Assembly (NCBI GenBank): GCA_965228695.1
Contig: CBDDIB010000002.1
Coordinates: 4,154,001 to 4,218,000, forward strand
Reading direction: 5' to 3'
Origin: JAJFJD01 sp965228695
Lineage (GTDB): Bacteria; Pseudomonadota; Alphaproteobacteria; UBA8366
DNA length: 64,000 bases
The notes under the pieces were generated by a model. The model was not told the origin of the DNA and ran no database searches. It saw only the letters and a list, made by a program, of their open reading frames with translations. Shown here piece after piece: positions 7,251 through 15,387 of the stretch; the stretch's first letter is position 1, and each line of letters begins with the position of its first letter. The position numbers and the translations under genes were made by a program.

Positions 7251-7912
7251 TCGGACACAGCCTCCATGAGGCGTTGCGCCGCGATCTGCTCGGCGGCGCG
7301 CTTGGACGATCCGGTCCCCTCCGCAGCGACATGCCCTTCCACCGAAACCGACACGGTGAAGGCCGGGGCATGATCCGGGCCCTTCCGGCCGACGACGCTA
7401 TAGGTCGGCAACGGCAAGCCCCGCCCCTGCGCCCATTCCTGCAAGGCGGTCTTGGCGTCCTGCGGCGGCGCGATGGCCGCGGCGAGGCGTCCGGCCCAGT
7501 GATGTTCGATAAAGGGCCGGACACTGTCCAATCCGCCGTCGCTATAGATCGCCGCGATGACCGCTTCGCAAACATCCGCCAGGATCGCGTTGTTCTCGCG
7601 GCCGCCGGAATCCGCCTCGCTCCGGCTCAGCTGGATATGGGGTCCGAGGCCGATATCGCGAGCCACGTCGGCCAGTGTCTCCTGGCGGACGAGTGCCGCC
7701 AAGCGGCGCGCCAGCGCGCCTTCCTGCTCGTCCGGAAAGGCCGCCAGCAGCATGTCCGTTACCACGAGGGCAAGGACCCGATCGCCGAGGAATTCCAACC
7801 GTTCATAGCCCTCCGCCCGCCGCGGCGCCGCGCTGCGATGGGTGAGCGCCTCGCTCAACAGTGCGGGCGACGAAAAGGCGTATCCGAGCGCTTCCGCGGC
7901 GTCATCCGTCAT
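7247..7912 (-). CDS. rnc: Ribonuclease III
   Basis: A 221-residue double-strand-specific endoribonuclease, acting on rRNA precursors and structured mRNAs. The catalytic signature ERLEFLGDRVL is near residues 36-46, and NAILADVCEAVIAAIY supplies the second acidic cluster. A C-terminal dsRNA-binding domain ends in GSSKRAAEQIAAQRLM. The ATG at 7910-7912 gives the normal length and N-terminus; no strong Shine-Dalgarno is visible, and a TTG at 7933 would add seven residues. Operon order lepB-rnc-era-recO. Confidence 0.96.
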   Translation of the reverse strand: MTDDAAEALGYAFSSPALLSEALTHRSAAPRRAEGYERLEFLGDRVLALVVTDMLLAAFPDEQEGALARRLAALVRQETLADVARDIGLGPHIQLSRSEADSGGRENNAILADVCEAVIAAIYSDGGLDSVRPFIEHHWAGRLAAAIAPPQDAKTALQEWAQGRGLPLPTYSVVGRKGPDHAPAFTVSVSVEGHVAAEGTGSSKRAAEQIAAQRLMEAVSE

Positions 7913-7981
7913 GGGGTTAAGTGTATGCCGCAACGCCGGCGGCGGGAAACCGTCCGGATGGGCGGTATCCGGTCATCGCGG

Positions 7982-8797
7982 TCAATCGATGCCGTTGAAC
8001 AGGCGGCCGTAGCGAACGGCCAGCGGCCATTTCCAGATTTCCCAGATCCGCGCGCTGCCGTCGGTCGAGAAGAACAGGAATTGCGCACGTCCAACGAAAT
8101 TCTCGATGGGGACGAATCCCACGTTATTGGCCGCCCGGCTGTCCAGGGAGTTATCCCGGTTGTCGCCCATCACGAAATACTTGTCCTTGGGCACGGTATA
8201 TTCGCGGGTATTGTCCATCTGGCCGAGATCGGTGTCCGCCTCGATGACGCGATAGGACGCGCCGTTCGGCAGCGTCTCGACATACTGCGGCACCTTGCGG
8301 ACACCGCCGAACGGGCTGCGAAGCGCGAAATCCTCGATACGCTGTTTCTGGACCGGCTTGCCGTTGATATGCAACTGCCCCTTGATGACCTGGATGCGGT
8401 CGCCCGGCAGGCCGACCACCCGCTTGATGTAATCGGTGCTGTTGTCGGTCGGCAGCTTGAAGACCGCGACGTCGCCGCGCGTCGGCGGCGTTTCCATCAC
8501 CCGCCCCTTGAACAGGGGCAGGCCGAACGGCAGCGAGTACCGGCTGTATCCGTATGAAAACTTGGAAACGAACAGGTAATCGCCGACCAGCAACGTGGGA
8601 ATCATCGATCCGGACGGAATATTGAAGGGCTCGTAGGCGACCGTCCGCACGACCAGCGCGATCAGGACCGCATAGATGATCGTCCGCAGCGTCTCCAACA
8701 GGCCGCCTCCCGCCTTTTGCACAGGCGTTTCCGCGACGTCGGACTGTACCGTGGACTTGCCGCCGCCGGGCCCGTCGCCAGCTTTATTGGATGCCAT
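7982..8797 (-). CDS. lepB: Signal peptidase I
   Basis: A 271-residue type I signal peptidase, which removes signal peptides on the outer face of the inner membrane. One membrane segment spans about residues 38-53. The catalytic Ser64 is in PSGSMIPTL and the general-base Lys125 in YIKRVVGLPGD; GDNRDNS is near the C-terminus. It is the first gene of the leftward lepB-rnc-era-recO group. In most alphaproteobacteria acpS lies directly upstream, but here about 9 kb intervene. Confidence 0.96.
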   Translation of the reverse strand: MASNKAGDGPGGGKSTVQSDVAETPVQKAGGGLLETLRTIIYAVLIALVVRTVAYEPFNIPSGSMIPTLLVGDYLFVSKFSYGYSRYSLPFGLPLFKGRVMETPPTRGDVAVFKLPTDNSTDYIKRVVGLPGDRIQVIKGQLHINGKPVQKQRIEDFALRSPFGGVRKVPQYVETLPNGASYRVIEADTDLGQMDNTREYTVPKDKYFVMGDNRDNSLDSRAANNVGFVPIENFVGRAQFLFFSTDGSARIWEIWKWPLAVRYGRLFNGID

Positions 8798-8977
8798 TCA
8801 AAACCGCCATTGTCCCAAGTATCGGCGTGATATGGGCAGTCCTGCCGCCTGCTGTCAAGGGAGGGAAATATAGCGCCGCAAAGGCCAAGACCCGCCCCGT
8901 GTTAGAATTCGGGGTCGGACGGCGGTGATCCGCCCAAATGGCGGATAAATGACACAATCGGCGAGGAGAACCGGGTG

Positions 8978-10078
8978 ATGGAAGACGGTATCGTGTTACT
9001 GGGATGCGGCGATGTGGGCCCCATTCGGGAACCGTTGGAGGATTTCGGCGCCCTGGCAAAGCCGACACTGGCCGGTGGCGACATCCGGTTTGCCCAGTGC
9101 GAGCGTGTCTATTCCGAGCGCGGCAGCCTGCAGATCCACTCCGGCGGCGGGCACAGCCGCTGCGCGCCGCATATGGCGTCGATCTTCACGGATTGCGGGT
9201 TTGACGTACTGTCGGTGGCGAGCAACCATGCCATGGACTGGGGCGGAGACGCCCTGCTCGACACCATCGATCTGCTGCGCGACCAGGGTATCGCCGTGGT
9301 CGGCGGCGGCCGGAATCTGGCCGAGGCCCGAGAGCCGGCCATCCTGGAGCGCGATGGCGTGACGGTGGCCTTCCTCGCCTATTGCTCGATCCTGCGCGAG
9401 GGCTATGCGGCCGGTCCCGACAAGACGGGCGTGGCACCGCTGCGCGCCCATACCTACTACGAGCCCTTCGACTATCAGGCGGGCGTACCGCCCCGTGTCG
9501 TGACCGTGCCCTACGCGGAAGACCTCGCCGCCATGGAAGCGGACATCGCCGCCGCGAAGCAGCGGGCGCAAGTCGTTGTGGTCTCGCTGCACTGGGGCAT
9601 CCACTTCATCCCCCGCATGATCGCCGACTATCAGCCGGTTGCCGCAAAGGCCGCCTTCGCCGCCGGCGCGGATCTGATCCTCGGCCATCACGCGCATGTG
9701 CCCAAGGCGATCGGCGCTTACAACGGCAAGGTGTGTTTCTACAGTCTCAGCAATTTCATCATGACGGGGACCGAAAAATCTCCCGAGGAGGCCAAGAAAT
9801 TCGAGCGCGACTATCATGTCGAGCTGGACCCGGACTACCCGAACCTGGCTTACGGATCCGACGCGAAGCGCAGCCTGATCGCCAAGGCGGTGCTGGGCGC
9901 GGACGGCGTCAAGCGGGTGTCCTTCCTGCCGGTCCTGATCGACCCGCAGCTCCGGCCGGAGGTTCTGCACAACGGAGACCCGCGTTTCGACGACGCGGTG
10001 AGTTTCATGGAAGGGGTGTCCGAGGACTTTCCCCACCGTTTCGCGGTCGAGGGCGACGAGGTCGTCGTCGAGGCTTAG
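8978..10078 (+). CDS. CapA-like metallophosphatase-fold protein
   Basis: A 366-residue protein of the CapA/PgsA (poly-gamma-glutamate synthesis) family with a calcineurin-like fold. Visible metal-site motifs are GCGDVGP near the start, SNHAMDWG, HWGIHF and GHHAHVPKAI. No signal peptide or membrane anchor is present, unlike true capsule CapA. Adjacent in-frame starts exist, GTG at 8975 and ATG at 8978, with GAGGAG at 8963-8968. The family also includes cytoplasmic enzymes of unknown substrate, so capsule synthesis should not be assumed. It converges with the dioxygenase gene nine bases away. Confidence 0.8.
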   Translation: MEDGIVLLGCGDVGPIREPLEDFGALAKPTLAGGDIRFAQCERVYSERGSLQIHSGGGHSRCAPHMASIFTDCGFDVLSVASNHAMDWGGDALLDTIDLLRDQGIAVVGGGRNLAEAREPAILERDGVTVAFLAYCSILREGYAAGPDKTGVAPLRAHTYYEPFDYQAGVPPRVVTVPYAEDLAAMEADIAAAKQRAQVVVVSLHWGIHFIPRMIADYQPVAAKAAFAAGADLILGHHAHVPKAIGAYNGKVCFYSLSNFIMTGTEKSPEEAKKFERDYHVELDPDYPNLAYGSDAKRSLIAKAVLGADGVKRVSFLPVLIDPQLRPEVLHNGDPRFDDAVSFMEGVSEDFPHRFAVEGDEVVVEA

Positions 10079-10087
10079 ACGGCGTCC

Positions 10088-10984
10088 CTATACCGGCACG
10101 GCGCCGCGCACCACGGTGCGATTCAGGATGCGGACGTGTTTGTCCATCTCGAAATTGTCAACCGCGCGATGCAGCAGACAGCGGTTGTCCCAGATCACCA
10201 GATCGCCGGGCCGCCAATGATGCCGATAGACGAAGCGGTCCTGGGTCGCGAAGGTCTGCAATTGATCGATCAGCGCCTCGCCCTTTTCAACCGGCCAGCC
10301 GTCCACATGCGAACTGTGGTTCCCGAGATAGAGGACCTTGCGGCCGGTGCCGGGATGGGTCCGAACCAGCGGGTGGATGACCGGCGGCGCGTCCCGTTTT
10401 TCCTGCTCGGTCGCGGGTCGGCTGCCGGATTTTTCCCGCGACCGCTGCCAGCTATGCCATAGGCGGAGCGATGCGAGGTCCCGCTTGCGTGATTCGGGCA
10501 GCGCGTCATAGGCGGCTTCCATATCGGCGAATTCGGTATCGCCGCCATCCGGCGGCAACTGCACGGCGTAGAGCAGCGTCGCGAGCGACGGCCGCGGCAT
10601 ATAGGACTTGTCCGTATGCCAGGAATAATTGCCGATATTGCGGCCGCGCGCCGGGCGGTCATTCTCGTCGAGATTGTTGACCGGATGGACTTCCGGCACA
10701 CCGGCGCCGCGAAACTCGCGATTCACATGCGGCTCCAGTTCACCGAAGCGCTTGGTGAAGGCGGCCTGTGCTTCCGGAGACAAATCCTGGTCCCGCAGCG
10801 CGAGCACCTTGTACTGATTTAATGCATCCAGGACGGCATCCCGGGTTGCGTCGCTCATCGGCTGGGCGGCGTCGAAACCTAATATTTCCGCGCCCATCAG
10901 CGGCGACAGCGGACGCACCTCGAACGGCCATTTTGTCGGCGCCCTTGCCGCGGCGCATGGTTTTGTCATGTCGGGGCTGGCCAT
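10088..10984 (-). CDS. TauD/TfdA-family Fe(II)/2-oxoglutarate dioxygenase
   Basis: A 298-residue dioxygenase of the taurine/2,4-D type. The metal-binding HTD triad residues are in WHTDKSY, the distal His in DNRCLLHRA, and the 2-oxoglutarate-binding Arg region follows at RILNRTVVRG. The ATG at 10984 is preceded by AAGGAG at about ten bases; upstream in-frame ATG codons lack such a site. Substrate is unknown. It lies beside an isocitrate-lyase-family gene transcribed the same way (60 bases between), so the two may form an operon for a small-molecule pathway. Confidence 0.86.
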   Translation of the reverse strand: MASPDMTKPCAAARAPTKWPFEVRPLSPLMGAEILGFDAAQPMSDATRDAVLDALNQYKVLALRDQDLSPEAQAAFTKRFGELEPHVNREFRGAGVPEVHPVNNLDENDRPARGRNIGNYSWHTDKSYMPRPSLATLLYAVQLPPDGGDTEFADMEAAYDALPESRKRDLASLRLWHSWQRSREKSGSRPATEQEKRDAPPVIHPLVRTHPGTGRKVLYLGNHSSHVDGWPVEKGEALIDQLQTFATQDRFVYRHHWRPGDLVIWDNRCLLHRAVDNFEMDKHVRILNRTVVRGAVPV

Positions 10985-11043
10985 TGAAATCGCACTCCTT
11001 CGGTGTCCGGCCATTCTAGCAGAGCTGTCGCGTTCACGCCCAC

Positions 11044-11907
11044 TCACCCGCCGTATTTCCGGGCCAGCGCCTCATACTCCGCGAGACCCAGAATCTCGTT
11101 TTGACGGTCGAGCCCGTTCATGCGCTCGAGCAGGGGTTCGGTCGTTCCCTCGCGCTGCAGAATATCCAGGAACTCCTGCGCTTGCCGCGTCAGGAACCGT
11201 GCCAATCCGTTGGCGAAGAGCGCCACGCTGTAGCCGAGCTCCTGCAGGTCTGCGGCCGAGAGCAAGGGGCTGCGGCCGCCCTCGATCATATTGGCCAGTA
11301 CCGGTACGTTAACCGCCTTCGGGATCGCAGCGAATTCCTCAACCGATTGCGGCGCTTCGACGAAGACCACATCCGCCCCCGCCTCCGCATAAGCGGCCAC
11401 GCGATCGAGCGCCGCGTCTAACCCGTCCACTGAACGGGCGTCGGTCCGCGCAATAATCAGGAAGTCGGGATCGCCCCGGGTATCGAGCGCCGCCTTCAAT
11501 TTGTCGATCATCTCTTCGACCGGTACAAGCGACTTACCCGTGAAATGCCCGCACCGCTTCGGAAACTCCTGGTCCTCGAGACGGATGGCGGCGACGCCGG
11601 CGCGCTCGAATTCCCGGACCGTTCTGATGACGTTGAGTGCATTGCCATAGCCGGTATCCGCGTCGCAGATCACCGGGAGATCGCATGCATCCGCGACGCG
11701 GCGGGCGCGCTCGACCATTTCGGTCATCGTCACAAGGCCCAGATCGGGCATGGCGAGCATCGTGTAGGTAACGCCGGCGCCGTTCATCTCGACCGCCTTG
11801 AACCCGGCCTGTGCGATCATCCGCGCCATAATGGGATCGTAGGTGCCAGGGGCGACGAGGATTTGCTCGTCGTTCACGAGTTGGCGCAGCTTGGTCGTGT
11901 GTCTCAT
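11044..11907 (-). CDS. Isocitrate lyase/PEP mutase superfamily C-C lyase
   Basis: A 287-residue enzyme of the PrpB/dimethylmalate lyase/PEP mutase group, which cleaves or rearranges 2-oxo- or hydroxy-acid C-C or C-P bonds. Metal and substrate motifs are CDADTGYGN and LEDQEFPKRCGH; the Cys in KRCGH is the catalytic-loop residue of lyase members, which argues against a phosphonate mutase. The ATG has an AGGAGG site about six bases upstream. The neighbouring TauD gene and divergent A-T-TE synthetase suggest a dedicated accessory pathway. Exact substrate cannot be assigned. Confidence 0.84.
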   Translation of the reverse strand: MRHTTKLRQLVNDEQILVAPGTYDPIMARMIAQAGFKAVEMNGAGVTYTMLAMPDLGLVTMTEMVERARRVADACDLPVICDADTGYGNALNVIRTVREFERAGVAAIRLEDQEFPKRCGHFTGKSLVPVEEMIDKLKAALDTRGDPDFLIIARTDARSVDGLDAALDRVAAYAEAGADVVFVEAPQSVEEFAAIPKAVNVPVLANMIEGGRSPLLSAADLQELGYSVALFANGLARFLTRQAQEFLDILQREGTTEPLLERMNGLDRQNEILGLAEYEALARKYGG

Positions 11908-12078
11908 GGTCCGCCTCCTGTCCTGCCGTCAGGGCAACCTATCAGGCTTGGCTTCGCCGGACGAACCGGGCGTCCGGGCACGCGCTCGGGATAGCCACAT
12001 GGTGACGGGGCCGGGACACTACTTCCAGATAGTCGTAATGAGTAGTAACCCTTTGAAACCGGTACCTCTCTTGGATAG

Positions 12079-14766
12079 ATGACACGCTGCACCGGTCTGT
12101 GCGAACGGTATCCTGTGATGCATAGGATCGAGAGTGGCATAGACCGGGCATCCGACCGCTTTCAGACGATCTACGATGTGCTGCGGCATTGGGCCCGTCA
12201 CACGCCGGCGGCGCCCGCCTTTTTGGCGGTCGATCGTCCGCCGACCGACTACGGCACACTCTTGCAAGCGGTCGATCAAATCGGAACCGAATTGACCGCC
12301 TGCGGTGTCCGGCGGTGCGACCGGATCGCGATTGCCGAACCGGGCGGCCCGGATGTCGCCATCGCCGCCGTCGGCGTCTGGTCCCACGCGGCGGTGGTTC
12401 CGATTAATCCCAACGTCACCCCCGGCGAAATGGCGCTGGCGTTGCGGGATTTGGGGGTAAAGGCCCTCGCCGTTACCGACCCGGAAGCGTCCCCTGCCCG
12501 CGACATAGCGCGGCGGCTCGGGCTTCCGGTCCTAACGATCATCCGGGATATCGGGACGGATACCTATCGGATAGAGATCACGGGCGAGCCGCTCGGTCCG
12601 CCCGGACCACGCGAACCGGCACTGCCCGACGATCCGGTTCTCATCCTAGCCACATCCGGCACGACGTCGCACAGCAAGATCGTCCCCTTACTGCAGCGCC
12701 ACCTCCATGCGCGCGGGGCGTTGAATTCGCGGTTCCTCGAACTGACGCGCGACGACCGTGCGCTGAACCTGATGCCGCTGTTCCACGGCGCCGGACTGAG
12801 CGCCGGGATCGCGACCTGCCTGTTCGCGGGCAGCAGCGTATGCGCCCTGCCCAGCCTAGACGCCGGAACGTTCTACCGGCATCTGGAAGCGCTCGAGCCG
12901 ACCTATGCCATGGGCGCACCCGCGGTCTTCTCGTCGGTCCTCGATCAGGCCGATCGCTTCCAACCGGCCGTCGCGAAAGCGCGCCCGCACCTCCGAATGA
13001 TTCGGACCGGCGCTGGAAAGCTCGATACCGATCTGGCCGACCGGCTTCAAGAAACCTTCGGCGTACCGGTGATCCAGGTTTACGGGTCGTCCGAATCCGG
13101 CTGGCTGGCCTGCGATCCCATGGCGGCGGCGCGGCGCAAACCGGGCAGCGTCGGCCTGCCGCGGCCGAACGAAGTCGCCGTGTTCGCCGACGATGGCGAA
13201 TTCGCCCCTGCCGGCACCGTCGGCGAAGTCGGCGCCCGCGGCGAAGCCGTCTTCGAGGGTTACGAAAACGGCGGCCCGTCCGACAACGCCGTCTTTGTGG
13301 ATGGATGGTACCGAACGGACGACGCCGGCTATTTCGACGAAGACGGCTACTTGTTCCTCACCGGACGCCTGAATGAGGTGATTAATCGGGGCGGCCAGAA
13401 AGTGGCGCCAAACGAGGTCGACGACGCCCTGCAGTCGCACCCGGCGGTTCGCGCCGCGGCCGCCTTTCCCGTCCCGCATGCCACGTTGGGCGAGGAGATC
13501 GCGGCGACCGTCGTTACAACGGACAATGCATCGGCCGACGAACAGACGCTGCTGCGGTATGCGCGGGAGCGTCTTGCGCCGTATAAAGTTCCCCGTCGAA
13601 TCGTATTCGTCGATGACATTCCGAAAGGCGACACCGGCAAGGTGCAACGCCACAAACTGGCCGAAACGCTCGGGCTCTCGGCGGCCGCTCCGGTCTCCGA
13701 CCCCCGAAACCCGGCGCTAGATCGGCCGGCGACACCGTTGGAGGAAACCCTTCGAACGCTCTGGGCCAAGGCGTTGGATCGTCCGGACGTCGGCCTGCAT
13801 GATGATTTCTTCATGCTCGGCGGCGATTCCCTGCAGGCGGTTAACCTGTTCCTCGACATAGAGCGGCAATTGGACCGCCGACTGCCGCGCGCCATCCTGT
13901 TCGACGCCGCGACCGTCGCCGAGATGGCGGCCCGCATCGAGGCGGAACCGCCGTCACGCTGCCTCGTGCCGATTCAGCCGAAGGGCGACCGGCCACCGTT
14001 CTTCTGCGTGCACGATCAAGACGGACATGTCCTGAATTTTCGCGCGCTCGCCAAGCATCTCGGCGATAGGCAGCCGTTTTACGGCTTGCAGGCGCGCGGG
14101 TTGGACGGGACCGAAATTCCCTTCGCCGACGCGGATACCATGGCCGCACACTACATACAGGAGATTCGCCGCGTTCAGCCGGACGGCCCCTTCCTGTTGG
14201 GGGGATACTCGTTCGGCGGCCGGATCGCCTATCTCATGGCGCAAAAACTCCGCGCCGCCGGAGAGGACGTTCCGCTGTTGGCACTGTTCGACACCTACTA
14301 TCAGGGCGGCAAGCAGCGCGCGAGCGTCGGCCAGTGGTTCCGGCTACATGCGCGGCGGCTCACCCGACAATCGCCCGCGCAGATGCCCGCGTATTTGGGA
14401 CGCCGGATCATCTCGGCATGGGAGGTCTTCGCCGTCGCGATCCGCACCGCCGTGTTCACCAAGGCCTGGCGCTACTATGAAAGCCGCGGCAAGATCGTGC
14501 CGAAGATGCTTCGAAATCCCGCCGGTGCGAACGACATCATTTCCAGCAACGTTACGCTCGCTCCCTATGACGGCGCCGCTGTATTGTTCAAAGCCGAATT
14601 GCCGGCGCTACTGGACCGGGAAGTCCATGATGGCTGGCGCAACATCATCAAAGGCGATTTGGAAACACGCCCAATTCACGGCCGGCATGCGGACGTGATG
14701 ATCGAACCGACCGTTTGCGAATTGGCCGCCGAGTTGAAGGACTGTATCGAGGCAAGGCTCGGATAA
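12079..14766 (+). CDS. Stand-alone A-T-TE synthetase (adenylation, carrier, thioesterase)
   Basis: An 895-residue single-module NRPS-like enzyme. The adenylation domain (about 30-530) has TSGTTSHSKIVP (192-203), YGSSESG (335-341), YRTDDAGYF and the C-terminal PKGDTGKVQ with Lys521. The carrier domain has LGGDSLQ with the phosphopantetheine Ser584. The thioesterase domain (about 625-895) has GGYSFGG with Ser711, Asp738 and His870 as a plausible triad. There is no condensation domain, so it would activate one acid, load it on the carrier, then release it by hydrolysis, cyclisation or dimerisation. The SGTTSHSK core resembles acyl-CoA synthetase/oxalate-ligase A domains as much as amino-acid ones. 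acpS at 17784 is the only phosphopantetheinyl transferase in the window. ATG at 12079 or 12118 is possible. Confidence 0.85.
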   Translation: MTRCTGLCERYPVMHRIESGIDRASDRFQTIYDVLRHWARHTPAAPAFLAVDRPPTDYGTLLQAVDQIGTELTACGVRRCDRIAIAEPGGPDVAIAAVGVWSHAAVVPINPNVTPGEMALALRDLGVKALAVTDPEASPARDIARRLGLPVLTIIRDIGTDTYRIEITGEPLGPPGPREPALPDDPVLILATSGTTSHSKIVPLLQRHLHARGALNSRFLELTRDDRALNLMPLFHGAGLSAGIATCLFAGSSVCALPSLDAGTFYRHLEALEPTYAMGAPAVFSSVLDQADRFQPAVAKARPHLRMIRTGAGKLDTDLADRLQETFGVPVIQVYGSSESGWLACDPMAAARRKPGSVGLPRPNEVAVFADDGEFAPAGTVGEVGARGEAVFEGYENGGPSDNAVFVDGWYRTDDAGYFDEDGYLFLTGRLNEVINRGGQKVAPNEVDDALQSHPAVRAAAAFPVPHATLGEEIAATVVTTDNASADEQTLLRYARERLAPYKVPRRIVFVDDIPKGDTGKVQRHKLAETLGLSAAAPVSDPRNPALDRPATPLEETLRTLWAKALDRPDVGLHDDFFMLGGDSLQAVNLFLDIERQLDRRLPRAILFDAATVAEMAARIEAEPPSRCLVPIQPKGDRPPFFCVHDQDGHVLNFRALAKHLGDRQPFYGLQARGLDGTEIPFADADTMAAHYIQEIRRVQPDGPFLLGGYSFGGRIAYLMAQKLRAAGEDVPLLALFDTYYQGGKQRASVGQWFRLHARRLTRQSPAQMPAYLGRRIISAWEVFAVAIRTAVFTKAWRYYESRGKIVPKMLRNPAGANDIISSNVTLAPYDGAAVLFKAELPALLDREVHDGWRNIIKGDLETRPIHGRHADVMIEPTVCELAAELKDCIEARLG

Positions 14767-14796
14767 CCGCCCCGCCCGGACACATGTCCGCGCGCA

Positions 14797-14810
14797 TTGA
14801 CCCAAATCAA
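14797..14810 (+). promoter_or_regulatory. FNR/FixK-like box upstream of cytochrome c gene
   Basis: TTGAC-CCAA-ATCAA differs from the FNR/FixK consensus TTGAT-N4-ATCAA at one position and is close to boxes known for this regulator family. Its centre is about 74 bases before the GTG start of the cytochrome gene, which would suit an activator site at -41.5 with a short leader. The site is seen; regulation by oxygen is inferred. Confidence 0.6.
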
Positions 14811-14877
14811 CGCTGCATCGCCGTGAAAATGCGCTCCTACCTGGTGAAGGTCTTGACCGCATTTGGAAGGATCGAGC

Positions 14878-15195
14878 GTGAAATCCATACGGCACCTGGC
14901 CAGCGGCCTGACCGCGGCACTCCTAATCGCCGGACACCCCGCTTCGGCCGCCGAAGGCGATCCGGTGGCCGGCGAAGCGCTTGCGAAACAATGGTGTGCC
15001 GCCTGCCACGACACCGGCCACGGCAAAACGGTCAAGGACGGTGCCCCGTCTTTCGTCGAAGTCGCGCGCCATCCCAAGTTTAGTCCGGACCGGCTAAAGG
15101 TATGGCTGTCGGACCCGCATCCGCCGATGCCGAAACTGGACCTGTCACGGCGTGCGATCGACGATCTCATCAGCTACATCGGCAGCCTCAAATAA
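14878..15195 (+). CDS. Small periplasmic c-type cytochrome
   Basis: A 105-residue monohaem cytochrome c of class I. A signal peptide ends around PASAAEG (residues 21-27). The haem motif is CAACH (Cys40, Cys43, His44) and the likely axial ligand is Met84 in PPMPKL. The GTG start at 14878 is preceded by GGAAGG at seven bases, and the in-frame TTG upstream would disrupt the signal peptide. It should shuttle electrons in the periplasm. No oxidase or dehydrogenase gene is adjacent, so the partner is unknown. Confidence 0.88.
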   Translation: MKSIRHLASGLTAALLIAGHPASAAEGDPVAGEALAKQWCAACHDTGHGKTVKDGAPSFVEVARHPKFSPDRLKVWLSDPHPPMPKLDLSRRAIDDLISYIGSLK

Positions 15196-15387
15196 CTGTC
15201 GAAACGTTCGATCCATTGAAATGAACCTGCATCGGGAAGATCGGCGCGGTAAATAACGACGGGGCCGATTTGCATCCATCCGGCCGGGATTTCGTGAAAA
15301 TTTGACGCGAATTCGGCCGCAAGACAGCCCCTTGCCCGCCCCTGTTGCCGCGCCTATGGTTGCGTCGGAACAGCAGGGACGACCGGC

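Noticed and set aside
7274..8557. Long open frame on the + strand opposite rnc and lepB (427 codons)
   Set aside because: It is antisense to two certain genes, is dominated by Arg/His/Gln as expected from shadow frames in GC-rich DNA, and matches no protein I know.
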